From an uncultured Alphaproteobacteria bacterium (GTDB taxonomy: Bacteria > Pseudomonadota > Alphaproteobacteria > Reyranellales > Reyranellaceae): a stretch of DNA of 9,016 bases. Shown here in pieces: positions 1 to 6,815 of the stretch. The notes beneath the pieces were generated by a model. The model made no database searches, had not been told where the DNA came from, and saw only the letters and a list, made by a program, of their open reading frames with translations. The stretch covers positions 1 through 9,016 of the forward strand of contig CAIYWM010000485.1 of NCBI GenBank assembly GCA_903929895.1, written 5' to 3'. Every line of letters begins with the position of its first letter. Positions within the stretch are counted from its first letter, which is position 1. The position numbers were made by a program, and so were the translations under genes.

Positions 1-1101
1 CGGGAAGAGCGCGCCCTGGCGATCGTTGCCATGGAGCAGCTTCGCGCCGTACTTCGCCACCGCCTCGCTCACCCGGTTCTGGAACAGCGTCGCGGCGCGC
101 TCGTGAATCACGGTGCCGACATCGGTTTCGGGATCGAGCGGATCGCCGGCCTTCAGCTTCTTCGCCTTGGCCAGCACCCTCTCGACGAAGGCATCGGCCA
201 CCTTGTCGACCACCAGGATGCGCTTCACGGCAGTGCAGCGCTGGCCGGAATTCTTGGTGGCGCCCGCGACCGCCAGCTCGGCTGCCTTGTCTAGGTCGGC
301 ATCCTCCATGACGATCAGCGGGTCGTTGCCGCCCAGTTCGAGGACGATGCGCTTGTAGCCCGCCTTCTCGGCGATGTACTTGCCGACCCGGACGGAGCCC
401 GTGAAGGTGACGAGGTCGGCGCGCGGATCGACGATCATCGCGTCGCCGATGTCGGAGGGGTTGCCGGTGATGACCGACAGCATCTCCGGCGGCAGGCCCG
501 CCTCGTAGAGCGTGTCCGCGAGGAACAGCGCCGTGAGCGGCGTCAGCTCGGTCGGCTTCAGCACGACACAGTTGTTGGTTGCGAAGGCCGGCGCCAGCTT
601 GTGCGCCACCATGTTCAGCGGATGGTTGAACGGCGTGATCGCCGAGATGGCATTCAGCGGCTGGCGCAGGGTGAAGATCTTGCGCGACTTGCCGTGCGGG
701 GTGAGATCGCAGGAGAAGGTCTGCCCGTCGTCCAGCATGCAGAGCTGGCCGGCGAACGTGAAGACGTCGTAGGCGCGGCCAACCTCGTAGAGGGAGTCCT
801 TCAGGCAGAGGCCTGATTCCAGGGTGATCAGGCGCGACAGCTCTTCCTTGCGGGAGACCAGGAGATCCGCCGTCTTGAGCAGGATCTGCTGGCGCTGATA
901 GCGCGTCAGCTTCGGCTTGTAGTCGTGGGCGATCTGGAAGGCCTCGGCGACCAGCTCGGGCGTGGCGCGCGGCACGGTGCCGACCAGGCGGTTGTCCCAG
1001 GGGAAGCGCACCTCGAGGCGCGCCTGGGTCTCGACCTTCCGGCCGGCAATGCGGAGATATTCGTGCCGGACGTCGGAGCCCGTGCGGGTGATCGTATCCA
1101 T
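1..1101 (-). CDS. phnY: Phosphonoacetaldehyde dehydrogenase PhnY, C-terminus cut by window edge
   Basis: This NAD(P)-dependent aldehyde dehydrogenase is expected to oxidise phosphonoacetaldehyde to phosphonoacetate in the cytoplasm, the middle step of AEP breakdown. The frame is open for 367 codons from an ATG ([10 protein letters not shown]) to the left edge; family members are near 480 residues, so roughly the last 115 are missing. Visible ALDH landmarks are the oxyanion Asn in TPFNHP (N159), the cofactor-binding Lys in VLKPTE (K182), the FTGSVRVG loop (233-240), the general-base Glu in LELGGND (E255) and the nucleophilic Cys in NSGQRCTA (C289). The residues around it (His160 after PFN, Arg288 before Cys) fit the PhnY subgroup, in which Arg and His next to the catalytic site contact the phosphonate. 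The start follows the phnA stop by 12 bp, with GAGAGA as a plausible ribosome site. The exact substrate is assigned from its place beside phnA and phnW; the ALDH family itself is certain. Confidence 0.92.
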   Translation of the reverse strand, partial: MDTITRTGSDVRHEYLRIAGRKVETQARLEVRFPWDNRLVGTVPRATPELVAEAFQIAHDYKPKLTRYQRQQILLKTADLLVSRKEELSRLITLESGLCLKDSLYEVGRAYDVFTFAGQLCMLDDGQTFSCDLTPHGKSRKIFTLRQPLNAISAITPFNHPLNMVAHKLAPAFATNNCVVLKPTELTPLTALFLADTLYEAGLPPEMLSVITGNPSDIGDAMIVDPRADLVTFTGSVRVGKYIAEKAGYKRIVLELGGNDPLIVMEDADLDKAAELAVAGATKNSGQRCTAVKRILVVDKVADAFVERVLAKAKKLKAGDPLDPETDVGTVIHERAATLFQNRVSEAVAKYGAKLLHGNDRQGALFP

Positions 1102-1113
1102 CTGGGCGGTCTC

Positions 1114-2370
1114 TCAGGCGACGAGGTTGAGGGCGAGATCGAAGGCGTCGAAGTTGCGCCAGCGATGCGAACCGCTGTCGCCCTTCGCGAGCTTGCGATT
1201 GCACAGCAGCGGGACGCGCTGCTCGGAGACGCCGCCATGGCTGCGCAGCGGCTCGGTGAGGCCCGAGAGATCGTGCCGCGAGGCCGAGGTGCCCAGCACC
1301 TTGTGCTGGGTCGACACGACGATGAGATCGCCCAGCCGATCGGCCGGCAGCTCGAACCGGGCTGCCGCCTCTTCCTTGGTGAGCGCCGCTTCGATGCCCG
1401 GCATCGCCTTCAGCTTGGCGGCCCACTCCTTGGGATTATCGCAATAGACGACCGCGAAGGAGCCCAACGCACCGTGATGCACGACATAGGGATCCGTGAT
1501 CGGCAGGATGACGCGGGCCTTGTCCTTGCCCACCCAGCCGTCGAACACGTCCTGCAGATAGATCACGTCGGGCTGGCCGTCGCTGCCGAACTTGGCGTTC
1601 ATGCCGTGGTCGGCCGTGACGACGATGGTGCAGCCCATGGCATCGAGCTTCGCCAGGTAGCCGTCCATCATGGCGTAGAAGTCATTGGCGACCGGCGCGC
1701 CCGGCGCGTGCTTGTGCTGGATGTAGTCGGTGGTCGACAGATACATGATTTCCGGCCGGTCGCGCTCCATCAGCCTGACGCCGGCGGCGAACACGAACTC
1801 CGAGAGGCCGGCGCTGTAGACGTCCGGCACGCCCATGCCGACCAGCTCGTTCACATGCTCGATGCCGTTGTCGGCGAGCGTCGCCTTGTCCGACTTCTCC
1901 GACGAGAAGGAGCAGGCCTTACCGGCGCCCAGTTCGAGTCCCTTGCCCAGCAGGCCGCGCAGCTTGTCCTTGGCGGTGATGACCGCGATGCGGCAGCCGG
2001 CGCGCTGGAAGGCGGGGAACAGCGTCTCGATCCGCAGGAACTTCGGATCGTTCATCATCACTTCCTTGCCCGTCTCGGGATCGAGGAAGTAGTTGCCGCA
2101 GATGCCATGGACCGACGGCGGACGGCCGGTGACGATCGACAGGTTGGTCGGGTTGGTGAAGCTCGGCACCACGCAGTCGCCGACCAGGTTGGTGCCTTCC
2201 TTCAGGACCTTGGCAAACCACGGCGCCCGGCCCGCCTCGACGGCGCGCTCGATGTAGCCCGGCTCAGAACCGTCGACGCAGACCACGACGACGGGCTGGC
2301 GCGGCAGGCGGTAGCTGCGGCCGTTGACGGAGATATCGCCGCCGCTGACGTTGATGCTGTCGGGTGCCAT
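1114..2370 (-). CDS. phnA: Phosphonoacetate hydrolase PhnA
   Basis: A 418-residue member of the alkaline phosphatase superfamily that hydrolyses the C-P bond of phosphonoacetate to acetate and phosphate, using two metal ions (zinc in characterised enzymes). All expected active-site residues are present: Asp33 in CVDGSEP, the Thr nucleophile T72 in PSFTNPTN, Asp215 and His219 in TTDYIQHKHAP, Asp254-His255 in TADHG, and His378 in RSHGG. There is no signal peptide, so it acts in the cytoplasm. Length and motif order match the S. meliloti-type PhnA rather than the unrelated small E. coli protein also named PhnA. The ATG lies 10 bp after the phnW stop; the Shine-Dalgarno-like AGGGGA overlaps that stop codon (TAGGGGAAC), which suggests translational coupling. 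The nearest alternative is another nucleotide pyrophosphatase/phosphodiesterase, but the motif spacing and the flanking phnW and phnY make that unlikely. Confidence 0.95.
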   Translation of the reverse strand: MAPDSINVSGGDISVNGRSYRLPRQPVVVVCVDGSEPGYIERAVEAGRAPWFAKVLKEGTNLVGDCVVPSFTNPTNLSIVTGRPPSVHGICGNYFLDPETGKEVMMNDPKFLRIETLFPAFQRAGCRIAVITAKDKLRGLLGKGLELGAGKACSFSSEKSDKATLADNGIEHVNELVGMGVPDVYSAGLSEFVFAAGVRLMERDRPEIMYLSTTDYIQHKHAPGAPVANDFYAMMDGYLAKLDAMGCTIVVTADHGMNAKFGSDGQPDVIYLQDVFDGWVGKDKARVILPITDPYVVHHGALGSFAVVYCDNPKEWAAKLKAMPGIEAALTKEEAAARFELPADRLGDLIVVSTQHKVLGTSASRHDLSGLTEPLRSHGGVSEQRVPLLCNRKLAKGDSGSHRWRNFDAFDLALNLVA

Positions 2371-2380
2371 GTTCGTTCCC

Positions 2381-3532
2381 CTACTCTGCGGCCAGCGCCG
2401 GGCCGCCGTTGGTGACCCGCATCTCGTCCAGCACCTCGCGGACCGCCGCCAGGGCGCCGCGCATGTGGTCCGGATAGAGCCGGCCGATGCAGCCCATGCG
2501 GAACGAATCCGCCACGGTGAGCTTGCCCGGATAGATCACGTAGCCGCGGTCCTTGAGTCCGTCATAGAAATTCTGGAAGACGAACTTCGGATCGGTCGGC
2601 ATGTGGAAGGTGACGATGATCGGCGCCTGCAGGTCGTTCGGCAGCAGCGTCTGGAAGCCCATCGCGCGCATGCCATCGATCAGCACCTTGGCATTCTCGC
2701 GATAGCGCCTGCCGCGGCCTTCGACGCCGCCTTCGGCAGCGTGCTCCTCGATCGCCTTGCCCAGTGCCACGATGACGTGGATCGGCGGCGTGAAGCGGTA
2801 TTGGCCGGTCTTGGCGAAGCCCTCGGCCTGGTCGAACAGGTCGAGCACCAGCGTGGTCGCGTTGCCCTTGCACTCGGCCAGCGCCGAAGTGCGGCAGACC
2901 ACGAAGCCGAGGCCGGGCACACCTTCGAGGCACTTGTTCGAGGAGGCCGCGAGGGCGTCATAGTAGACGTTGCGCGCGTCGATCTCGATCGCGCCGAAGG
3001 CCGACATCGAATCGACCAGCAGGCGGCGGCCCTGCTTCTTCACCAGGGCGGCGATCCCGGCGATCGGGTTGAGGATGCCCGACGTCGTCTCGCAATGGAC
3101 GGCGAAGACGTGAGTAATGGCCGGATCGGCTACCAGCATCGCTTCCAGTCTGGCGAGATCGGGAGGCGTGTCCTCCGGCGTCTCGTAGGTCGCCACCGCG
3201 CGGCCGGCGATCTCGGCGATCTTCTTGGCCCGCTGGCCATAGGCGCCGTTGATGACGACCAGCAGCTTGCCCGACTTCGGCACGAAGCTGGTGATCATCG
3301 CCTCGACGGCAAAGGTGCCGGAGCCCTGCACCGGCACGGTGACGTGCGTCCCCTGCGCGCCGGCCAGTTCGACGATCTTCTCCAGCACCATCTTGTTGAT
3401 GGCGATGAAGCCCTGATCGCGGGAGCCCCAGTCGTGGACCATGGCCTGCTTCACGCTGGCCGAGGTGGTGAGCGGGCCGGGCGTCAGCAGGAGCGGATCG
3501 CCGGTTTCGGAGACAGCTGGCTTGGTGGTCAT
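2381..3532 (-). CDS. phnW: 2-aminoethylphosphonate:pyruvate transaminase PhnW
   Basis: A PLP-dependent class V aminotransferase of 383 residues that converts AEP and pyruvate to phosphonoacetaldehyde and L-alanine, the entry step of the pathway. The N-terminal LLLTPGPLTTS, the phosphate-cup GSGTFAVEA (71-79), HCETTSG (146-152), the PLP-ring Asp in LLVDSMSA (D174), the Schiff-base Lys in SSNKCLEG (K200) and the C-terminal FRMGCIGR (344-351) are typical of PhnW. The frame stays open up to 3715, but the upstream 61 codons run across the promoter gap and into the divergent regulator gene; MTTKPAVSETG is therefore chosen as the start, matching the usual distance to LTPGP. No strong ribosome site precedes it; GAGGCG lies about 14 nt upstream, further than ideal. 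It is the first gene of the phnW-phnA-phnY transcript. Confidence 0.95.
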   Translation of the reverse strand: MTTKPAVSETGDPLLLTPGPLTTSASVKQAMVHDWGSRDQGFIAINKMVLEKIVELAGAQGTHVTVPVQGSGTFAVEAMITSFVPKSGKLLVVINGAYGQRAKKIAEIAGRAVATYETPEDTPPDLARLEAMLVADPAITHVFAVHCETTSGILNPIAGIAALVKKQGRRLLVDSMSAFGAIEIDARNVYYDALAASSNKCLEGVPGLGFVVCRTSALAECKGNATTLVLDLFDQAEGFAKTGQYRFTPPIHVIVALGKAIEEHAAEGGVEGRGRRYRENAKVLIDGMRAMGFQTLLPNDLQAPIIVTFHMPTDPKFVFQNFYDGLKDRGYVIYPGKLTVADSFRMGCIGRLYPDHMRGALAAVREVLDEMRVTNGGPALAAE

Positions 3533-3605
3533 GGCGCGGATGATCGCCTCGCGGTTTCTATCCGTCCAGTATATAATCCGTATGTTAACTATCGGTTTCC
3601 CATAT
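3533..3605. promoter_or_regulatory. Shared divergent promoter/operator between phnW and its LysR regulator
   Basis: This AT-rich gap holds a perfect TATAAT at 3572-3577 reading towards the regulator and a TATACT at 3573-3568 reading towards phnW, so the two -10 elements overlap. Neither has a good -35 hexamer, which fits activator dependence for phnW. Both would place transcription starts 20-30 nt before their start codons. An interrupted dyad CCG-N3-GTTAAC-N3-CGG at 3578-3595 and two direct copies of CGGTTTC (3552-3558 and 3593-3599, 41 bp apart) are candidate LysR-binding elements. The dyad is even-centred and is not a strict T-N11-A box. The promoter calls are by eye and inferential; the divergent layout itself is seen directly. 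Confidence 0.6.
3578..3595. promoter_or_regulatory. Interrupted 18-bp dyad, candidate LysR operator
   Basis: The arms CCG and CGG flank a central GTTAAC palindrome with 3-bp spacers on each side. A further AA/TT pair lies one mismatch outside the arms (3575-3576 and 3597-3598). It sits upstream of the putative phnW -10 and at about the expected start of transcription of the regulator gene, so a protein bound here could activate phnW and repress its own gene. The symmetry is seen; the binding role is inferred. Confidence 0.45.
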
Positions 3606-4472
3606 ATGACACCCACCCAGCTCCGCGCCTTCCACCTCGTGGCCGAGGCCGGCTCCTTCTCCGCCGCTGCGCGCGCCTCCGGCCTCAGCCAGCCCAATCT
3701 CTCGGGCCAGGTCACGGCCCTGGAGAAGGCCTATGGCGTGCACCTGTTCGACCGGCGCGGGCGCACCGTCACGCCCACCGAGACCGGCCGGCAGCTGCAC
3801 GGCGTGACGACCCGTCTGTTCGCGCTCCAGGACGAGGCGCAGGCGCTGCTGTTGGGTGAGCAGGCCCTGACCCGCGGCCATCTGCGCATCGCCGCCGACT
3901 CCGCGCACCATGTCGTGCCGATCATGGCCGCGCTGCGCAAACGGGCCGGCGGCCTCACCTTTGCCCTGTCGATCGACAATTCCGCGGTCGTGCTGGAGCG
4001 ACTGCTACGACACGAGGCCGACGTCGCCGTGATGGCCAAGAGCCTGTCCGATCCGCGCCTGCACGCCGTTCGGTTGCGAACCGACCGGCTGGTCCTGTTC
4101 GCGCCCGCCGGCCATGCCCTCGCCAGACGCGGCCGCACGCCCCTCTCGGCCCTGGGCGGGCAGGAGCTGGTGTTGCGCGAACGCGGCTCGATCACCCGTG
4201 AAGTGCTCGAGCAGGCGATGGCGGCCGCCGACATCAGGCCGGCGTCGATCGTCGAGGTGCAGACCCGCGAGGGCGTGCGCGAGGCGGTTGCGGCCGGATT
4301 CGGCATCGGCGCCGTGTTCGCAAGCGAACTGGGCGAGGATCGGCGTTTCCGCCGCATCACGATCACCGACCAGGATCTGGCGGTCGCCGAATATGCCGTG
4401 TGCCTCCAGGAGCGTCGGAGGGTCGCGCTCGTTCGAGCCTTCATGGACGAGGCGACGCGACTGGCCTCTTGA
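3606..4472 (+). CDS. LysR-family regulator of the aminoethylphosphonate operon
   Basis: A 288-residue LysR-type transcriptional regulator. Residues 1-60 form the winged helix-turn-helix (LRAFHLVAEAGSFSAAARASGLSQPNLS, then a linker through FDRRGRTVTPTETG), and about 90-288 form the periplasmic-binding-protein-like effector domain (GHLRIAADSAHHVVP onwards). The start MTPTQLRAF gives the standard LysR N-terminus; the frame is open further upstream to 3441, but that part overlaps phnW and was rejected. There is no clear Shine-Dalgarno before this ATG. Divergence from phnW and the sequence style match the LysR subgroup repeatedly found beside AEP transaminase genes. It probably activates phnW-phnA-phnY in response to AEP or a pathway intermediate and controls its own expression; the co-inducer cannot be read from sequence. 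Confidence 0.9.
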   Translation: MTPTQLRAFHLVAEAGSFSAAARASGLSQPNLSGQVTALEKAYGVHLFDRRGRTVTPTETGRQLHGVTTRLFALQDEAQALLLGEQALTRGHLRIAADSAHHVVPIMAALRKRAGGLTFALSIDNSAVVLERLLRHEADVAVMAKSLSDPRLHAVRLRTDRLVLFAPAGHALARRGRTPLSALGGQELVLRERGSITREVLEQAMAAADIRPASIVEVQTREGVREAVAAGFGIGAVFASELGEDRRFRRITITDQDLAVAEYAVCLQERRRVALVRAFMDEATRLAS

Positions 4473-4491
4473 TGCACGCGCCGTAATAAAA

Positions 4492-4509
4492 CTGTCAAAA
4501 AACTTTCAT
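4492..4509 (+). promoter_or_regulatory. PHO box (PhoB-binding site) before the Na/Pi carrier gene
   Basis: CTGTCAA-AAAA-CTTTCAT consists of two 7-bp direct repeats with an AT-only 4-bp spacer, differing from the ideal CTGTCAT-N4-CTGTCAT at two of the 14 repeat positions. It lies 32 bp before the ATG of the phosphate carrier, on the same strand and in a short AT-rich gap. No convincing -10 sits 10 bp downstream as in the E. coli phoA promoter; TAGGAT at 4527-4532 is a weak candidate but doubles as the likely ribosome site. The sequence match is strong for a short motif, and the gene context (phosphate transport) makes chance less likely. Confidence 0.72.
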
Positions 4510-4522
4510 CGTCAAACGACGA
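4509..4522 (+). repeat. Small inverted repeat in the carrier leader
   Basis: TCGTC and GACGA form a perfect 5-bp stem around an AAAC loop, directly abutting the second PHO-box repeat. There is no T-run after it, so it is not an intrinsic terminator for the regulator gene. It could extend the operator or be chance. Confidence 0.3.
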
Positions 4523-4541
4523 GGCGTAGGATTCCGCGATC

Positions 4542-6224
4542 ATGCAAGGCCTCGATACCATCCTGAACGTTCTCGGCAGCGTCTGCCTGCTGCTGTGGGG
4601 CGTGCGGATGGTGCGTACCGGCCTGACCCGTGCGTTCGGCGCCACCTTACGCCGCGCCATCGGCGCCTGTTCGCGCAACCGGTTCACGGCCTTCACGGGC
4701 GGCGTCGTGCTGACGGGCGTGCTTCAGTCCAGCACCGCGACTGCCCTGCTGCTCGCCTCCTTCGCAGGTCGCGGCCTGATCTCGCTGTCGATCGGGCTGG
4801 CGGTGATGCTGGGCGCCAATGTCGGCACGACGCTGACGGCGCAGATCCTCTCCTTCCCGCTCGGCTGGGTGTCGCCGCTGATGATCGCCGGCGGCGTCAT
4901 CGCCTTCCTGTCGAACAGCTCCGACAGGGCGCGCCATCTCGGCCGCGTCGCCATCGGCCTTGGCCTGATGCTGCTGTCGCTGCACTTGCTCGAAGCCGCC
5001 GCCCTGCCGCTGCGCTCCGCGCCGGCCTTCGTGGCCGTGCTGGAAGGCCTGCAGAACGAGTATGTGATGGGCGTCCTCGTGGCGGCCGCCGCCACCTGGT
5101 TCATCCACTCCAGCCTCTCGACCGTGCTGCTGGTCATGTCGTTCGCCTCGACCGGCATCATCGATCCCAAGCTCGGCATGGCGATGGTGATCGGCGCCAA
5201 CATCGGCGGCGCGATCGCCCCCTATTTCGACCAGGCCGCCACCGATACCGAGGCGCGGCGCCTGCCGCTGGGCAACCTCATCACGCGCGGGGCGGTCGGC
5301 GTTGCGCTGCTGCCGTTCCTCGGCCAGCTTCACCAGTGGCTGGTGATGATCGACCCGGCGCCCGGGCGCCTGCTGGTCAACTTCCACACCGCCTTCAGCG
5401 TGGTGGCCGCCATCGCCTTCCTGCCGCTGATCGACCCCGTGGCCGCTCTCTGCCGCCGCCTCGTCCCCGACCGGCCTCAGACCGACGACCCCGGCAAGCC
5501 GCGCAATCTCGACCCCAACGTGCTCGACACGCCGGCCGAAGCGCTGGGCTGCGCCTTGCGCGAGACGCTCAATCTCGGCGACAGGGTCGCCGACATGCTG
5601 CGCCAGACGATGGACGTGTTCGAGAAGAACGACGCGCGCGCCATGAAGGCGATCGAGGCGGCAGACGATGCGGTCGACAGCCTCTACGAGGCGATCAAGC
5701 TCTACCTGATCCAGACATCACGCACGGAGTTGGGTGAAGACGACGGCAGGCGTTACGTCGAGATCCTGACGTTTGTCACCAACCTCGAGCATGCCGGCGA
5801 CATCATCGTCAAGAATCTGATGGAACTGGCGGCCAAGAAGATCAAGAACCGCTACGCCTTCTCGGCCGAAGGCACCGCCGAGCTGCGCGCCTTCCACGCC
5901 CGCGTGCTGGACAATCTGCGGCTGGCGCTCAACGTCTTCACGACGCGCGACATCACCCTCGCCCGCCGCCTGGTTGCAGAGAAGACCGCCATGCGCGAGG
6001 CCGAGGCCCGCGCCGCCGACAGCCACTATGCGCGCCTGCGCGAAGGACGCCCCGAGTCGATCGAGACCAGCTCGATCCACATGGATGTGATCCGCGACCT
6101 GAAGCGCATCAACGGCCACCTGACGACGGTGGCCTACCCGATTCTCGAAGCCGCCGGCGAACTCTCCGAAACGCGCCTCAGGACGACCTTGCCGCAGGCG
6201 GCCAAAGAGGCCCCGTCGCACTGA
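4542..6224 (+). CDS. Na+/Pi cotransporter family protein with fused PhoU-like domain (NptA/YjbB type)
   Basis: A 560-residue inner-membrane protein of the PNaS family. The N-terminal 300 residues are hydrophobic and carry the two inverted transport repeats: QSSTAT at 62-67 with GANVGTT at 91-97, and HSSLST at 189-194 with GANIGGA at 218-224. The second repeat has His in place of the usual Gln before SS. A linker at about 305-330 (RRLVPDRPQTDD) leads to a helical PhoU-like cytoplasmic domain at about 330-545, with NLEHAGDII (414-422) and a second, weaker copy at DLKRINGHL (519-527). Characterised relatives move phosphate, in E. coli YjbB outwards; direction here is unknown. AGGA at 4528-4531 serves the ATG. 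A PHO box precedes the gene and a hairpin follows it, so it is likely a single-gene unit induced by phosphate limitation, beside the phosphate-releasing phn genes. Confidence 0.9.
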   Translation: MQGLDTILNVLGSVCLLLWGVRMVRTGLTRAFGATLRRAIGACSRNRFTAFTGGVVLTGVLQSSTATALLLASFAGRGLISLSIGLAVMLGANVGTTLTAQILSFPLGWVSPLMIAGGVIAFLSNSSDRARHLGRVAIGLGLMLLSLHLLEAAALPLRSAPAFVAVLEGLQNEYVMGVLVAAAATWFIHSSLSTVLLVMSFASTGIIDPKLGMAMVIGANIGGAIAPYFDQAATDTEARRLPLGNLITRGAVGVALLPFLGQLHQWLVMIDPAPGRLLVNFHTAFSVVAAIAFLPLIDPVAALCRRLVPDRPQTDDPGKPRNLDPNVLDTPAEALGCALRETLNLGDRVADMLRQTMDVFEKNDARAMKAIEAADDAVDSLYEAIKLYLIQTSRTELGEDDGRRYVEILTFVTNLEHAGDIIVKNLMELAAKKIKNRYAFSAEGTAELRAFHARVLDNLRLALNVFTTRDITLARRLVAEKTAMREAEARAADSHYARLREGRPESIETSSIHMDVIRDLKRINGHLTTVAYPILEAAGELSETRLRTTLPQAAKEAPSH

Positions 6225-6231
6225 CCGGATC

Positions 6232-6257
6232 GGCCGACCTCACTTCCCGGGTCGGCC
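6232..6257 (+). terminator. GC-rich hairpin after the Na/Pi carrier gene
   Basis: GGCCGACC (6232-6239) and GGTCGGCC (6250-6257) form a perfect 8-bp stem around a 10-nt loop, starting 8 bp after the carrier stop. The following tract CTGCTCTCTTGG is only moderately T-rich, so this is a weak intrinsic terminator or an mRNA-end stabiliser. It lies between convergent genes and may serve both, although the minus-strand side has no T-run. Confidence 0.6.
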
Positions 6258-6303
6258 CTGCTCTCTTGGCGCGTCGACCGTTCGGCGCGGATGGCTGGAT
6301 GAC

Positions 6304-6684
6304 CTAGTCGCTCAAGGTCAAGACGGGCGACATGTCTCCGTCGCCGCAGACAAAGCAGCACTTCTTGCAACTCTGATCGTTCTTGGGGCCGACACCCCAG
6401 GTCATATTGCCGTCCCCCGTAACCCAGGCCCCGTAGCAAATCTCTTCACCGGATCGGCAGCGGAGAGGAAAGCTCTGCGTCCGCGAATCGTCCAACGAGA
6501 ATGCCTCCCCCGGTCCCGGCCACACGAAGTTGCGGCTCTGAGAGAAAAAGGCGACCTGAACCTTGTACTGGTAGTCCGACTTGATCCGAAACGTGAATGT
6601 CTCCTCGGCCTGCGCCGAGCCGACTGCAAACACGGATGTCAAAGCTGCAACAGCGATCACGATAAAGAGTCTCAAAGAACGCAT
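6304..6684 (-). CDS. Small secreted six-cysteine protein of unknown function
   Basis: A 126-residue protein with a clear Sec signal peptide: basic start MRSLRLF, hydrophobic stretch to about residue 20, and a GSAQA cleavage site after A26. The mature part of about 100 residues has six cysteines (76, 83, 106, 109, 110, 113), the last four as CKKCCFVC (CxxCCxxC), and aromatic-rich segments such as NFVWPG and CYGAWVTG. The even cysteine number outside the cytoplasm suggests three disulfides; metal binding is an alternative. The inner ATG at 6684 is preferred over the one at 6750 because GGGGGAG precedes it at good spacing and it starts a normal signal peptide. I do not recognise a named family; it has the look of uncharacterised periplasmic proteins seen in rhizobia. 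GC content is visibly lower (about 50-60 percent by row) than in the flanking genes, so late acquisition or weak constraint is possible. It converges with the carrier gene. Confidence 0.78.
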   Translation of the reverse strand: MRSLRLFIVIAVAALTSVFAVGSAQAEETFTFRIKSDYQYKVQVAFFSQSRNFVWPGPGEAFSLDDSRTQSFPLRCRSGEEICYGAWVTGDGNMTWGVGPKNDQSCKKCCFVCGDGDMSPVLTLSD

Positions 6685-6743
6685 TCCGCAAATCTCCCCC
6701 AAGGAGCGTCGGCAATCACCTCGACCGTGCTCCAGGATGGAAA

Positions 6744-6773
6744 ATATCATCCGATTCTGGAAACTCTATCCAA
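6744..6773 (-). promoter_or_regulatory. Possible promoter for the small secreted protein
   Basis: On the minus strand TTGGAT (6773-6768) and TGATAT (6749-6744) are separated by 18 bp, a fair match to a sigma-70 type promoter in a locally AT-rich stretch. It would give a leader of about 50 nt before the ATG at 6684. The call is by eye and could be chance in AT-rich DNA. Confidence 0.3.
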
Positions 6774-6815
6774 AACCGCATCAACACTTCAATATTTCGG
6801 CAGCGTCCGAGTCTC

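Noticed and set aside
925..2415. A 496-codon open frame on the plus strand opposite phnA and phnY
   Set aside because: It is antisense to two genes with intact catalytic motifs, its product has the Arg/Asp/His/Gly-rich low-complexity look of a GC-rich shadow frame, and no known domain is visible.
3582..3608. An earlier in-frame ATG for the LysR regulator at 3582
   Set aside because: It would add eight residues unlike LysR N-termini and leave almost no leader after the TATAAT; the ATG at 3606 gives the standard start.
2324..3859. A 511-codon plus-strand open frame opposite phnW
   Set aside because: It is a shadow of phnW that continues out of frame into the LysR gene; the sequence shows no family motif and the real genes explain both parts.
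3731..4696. A 321-codon minus-strand frame across the LysR gene and the carrier start
   Set aside because: It is antisense to a clear LysR protein, Arg/Ser-rich without a domain, and would cross the PHO-box promoter.
4595..5737. A 380-codon plus-strand frame within the Na/Pi carrier gene
   Set aside because: It is an out-of-frame reading of the carrier gene and is Arg-rich; the carrier frame has conserved transport repeats and the PhoU-like domain.
6685..6750. A longer start for the small secreted protein at 6750
   Set aside because: It would put 22 polar residues in front of the signal peptide, whereas the ATG at 6684 has a good ribosome site and a normal signal sequence.
6751..6815. Intrinsic terminator after the FAD-GcvT gene
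   Set aside because: Only short, imperfect inverted matches were found and there is no stable stem followed by a T-run on the minus strand.
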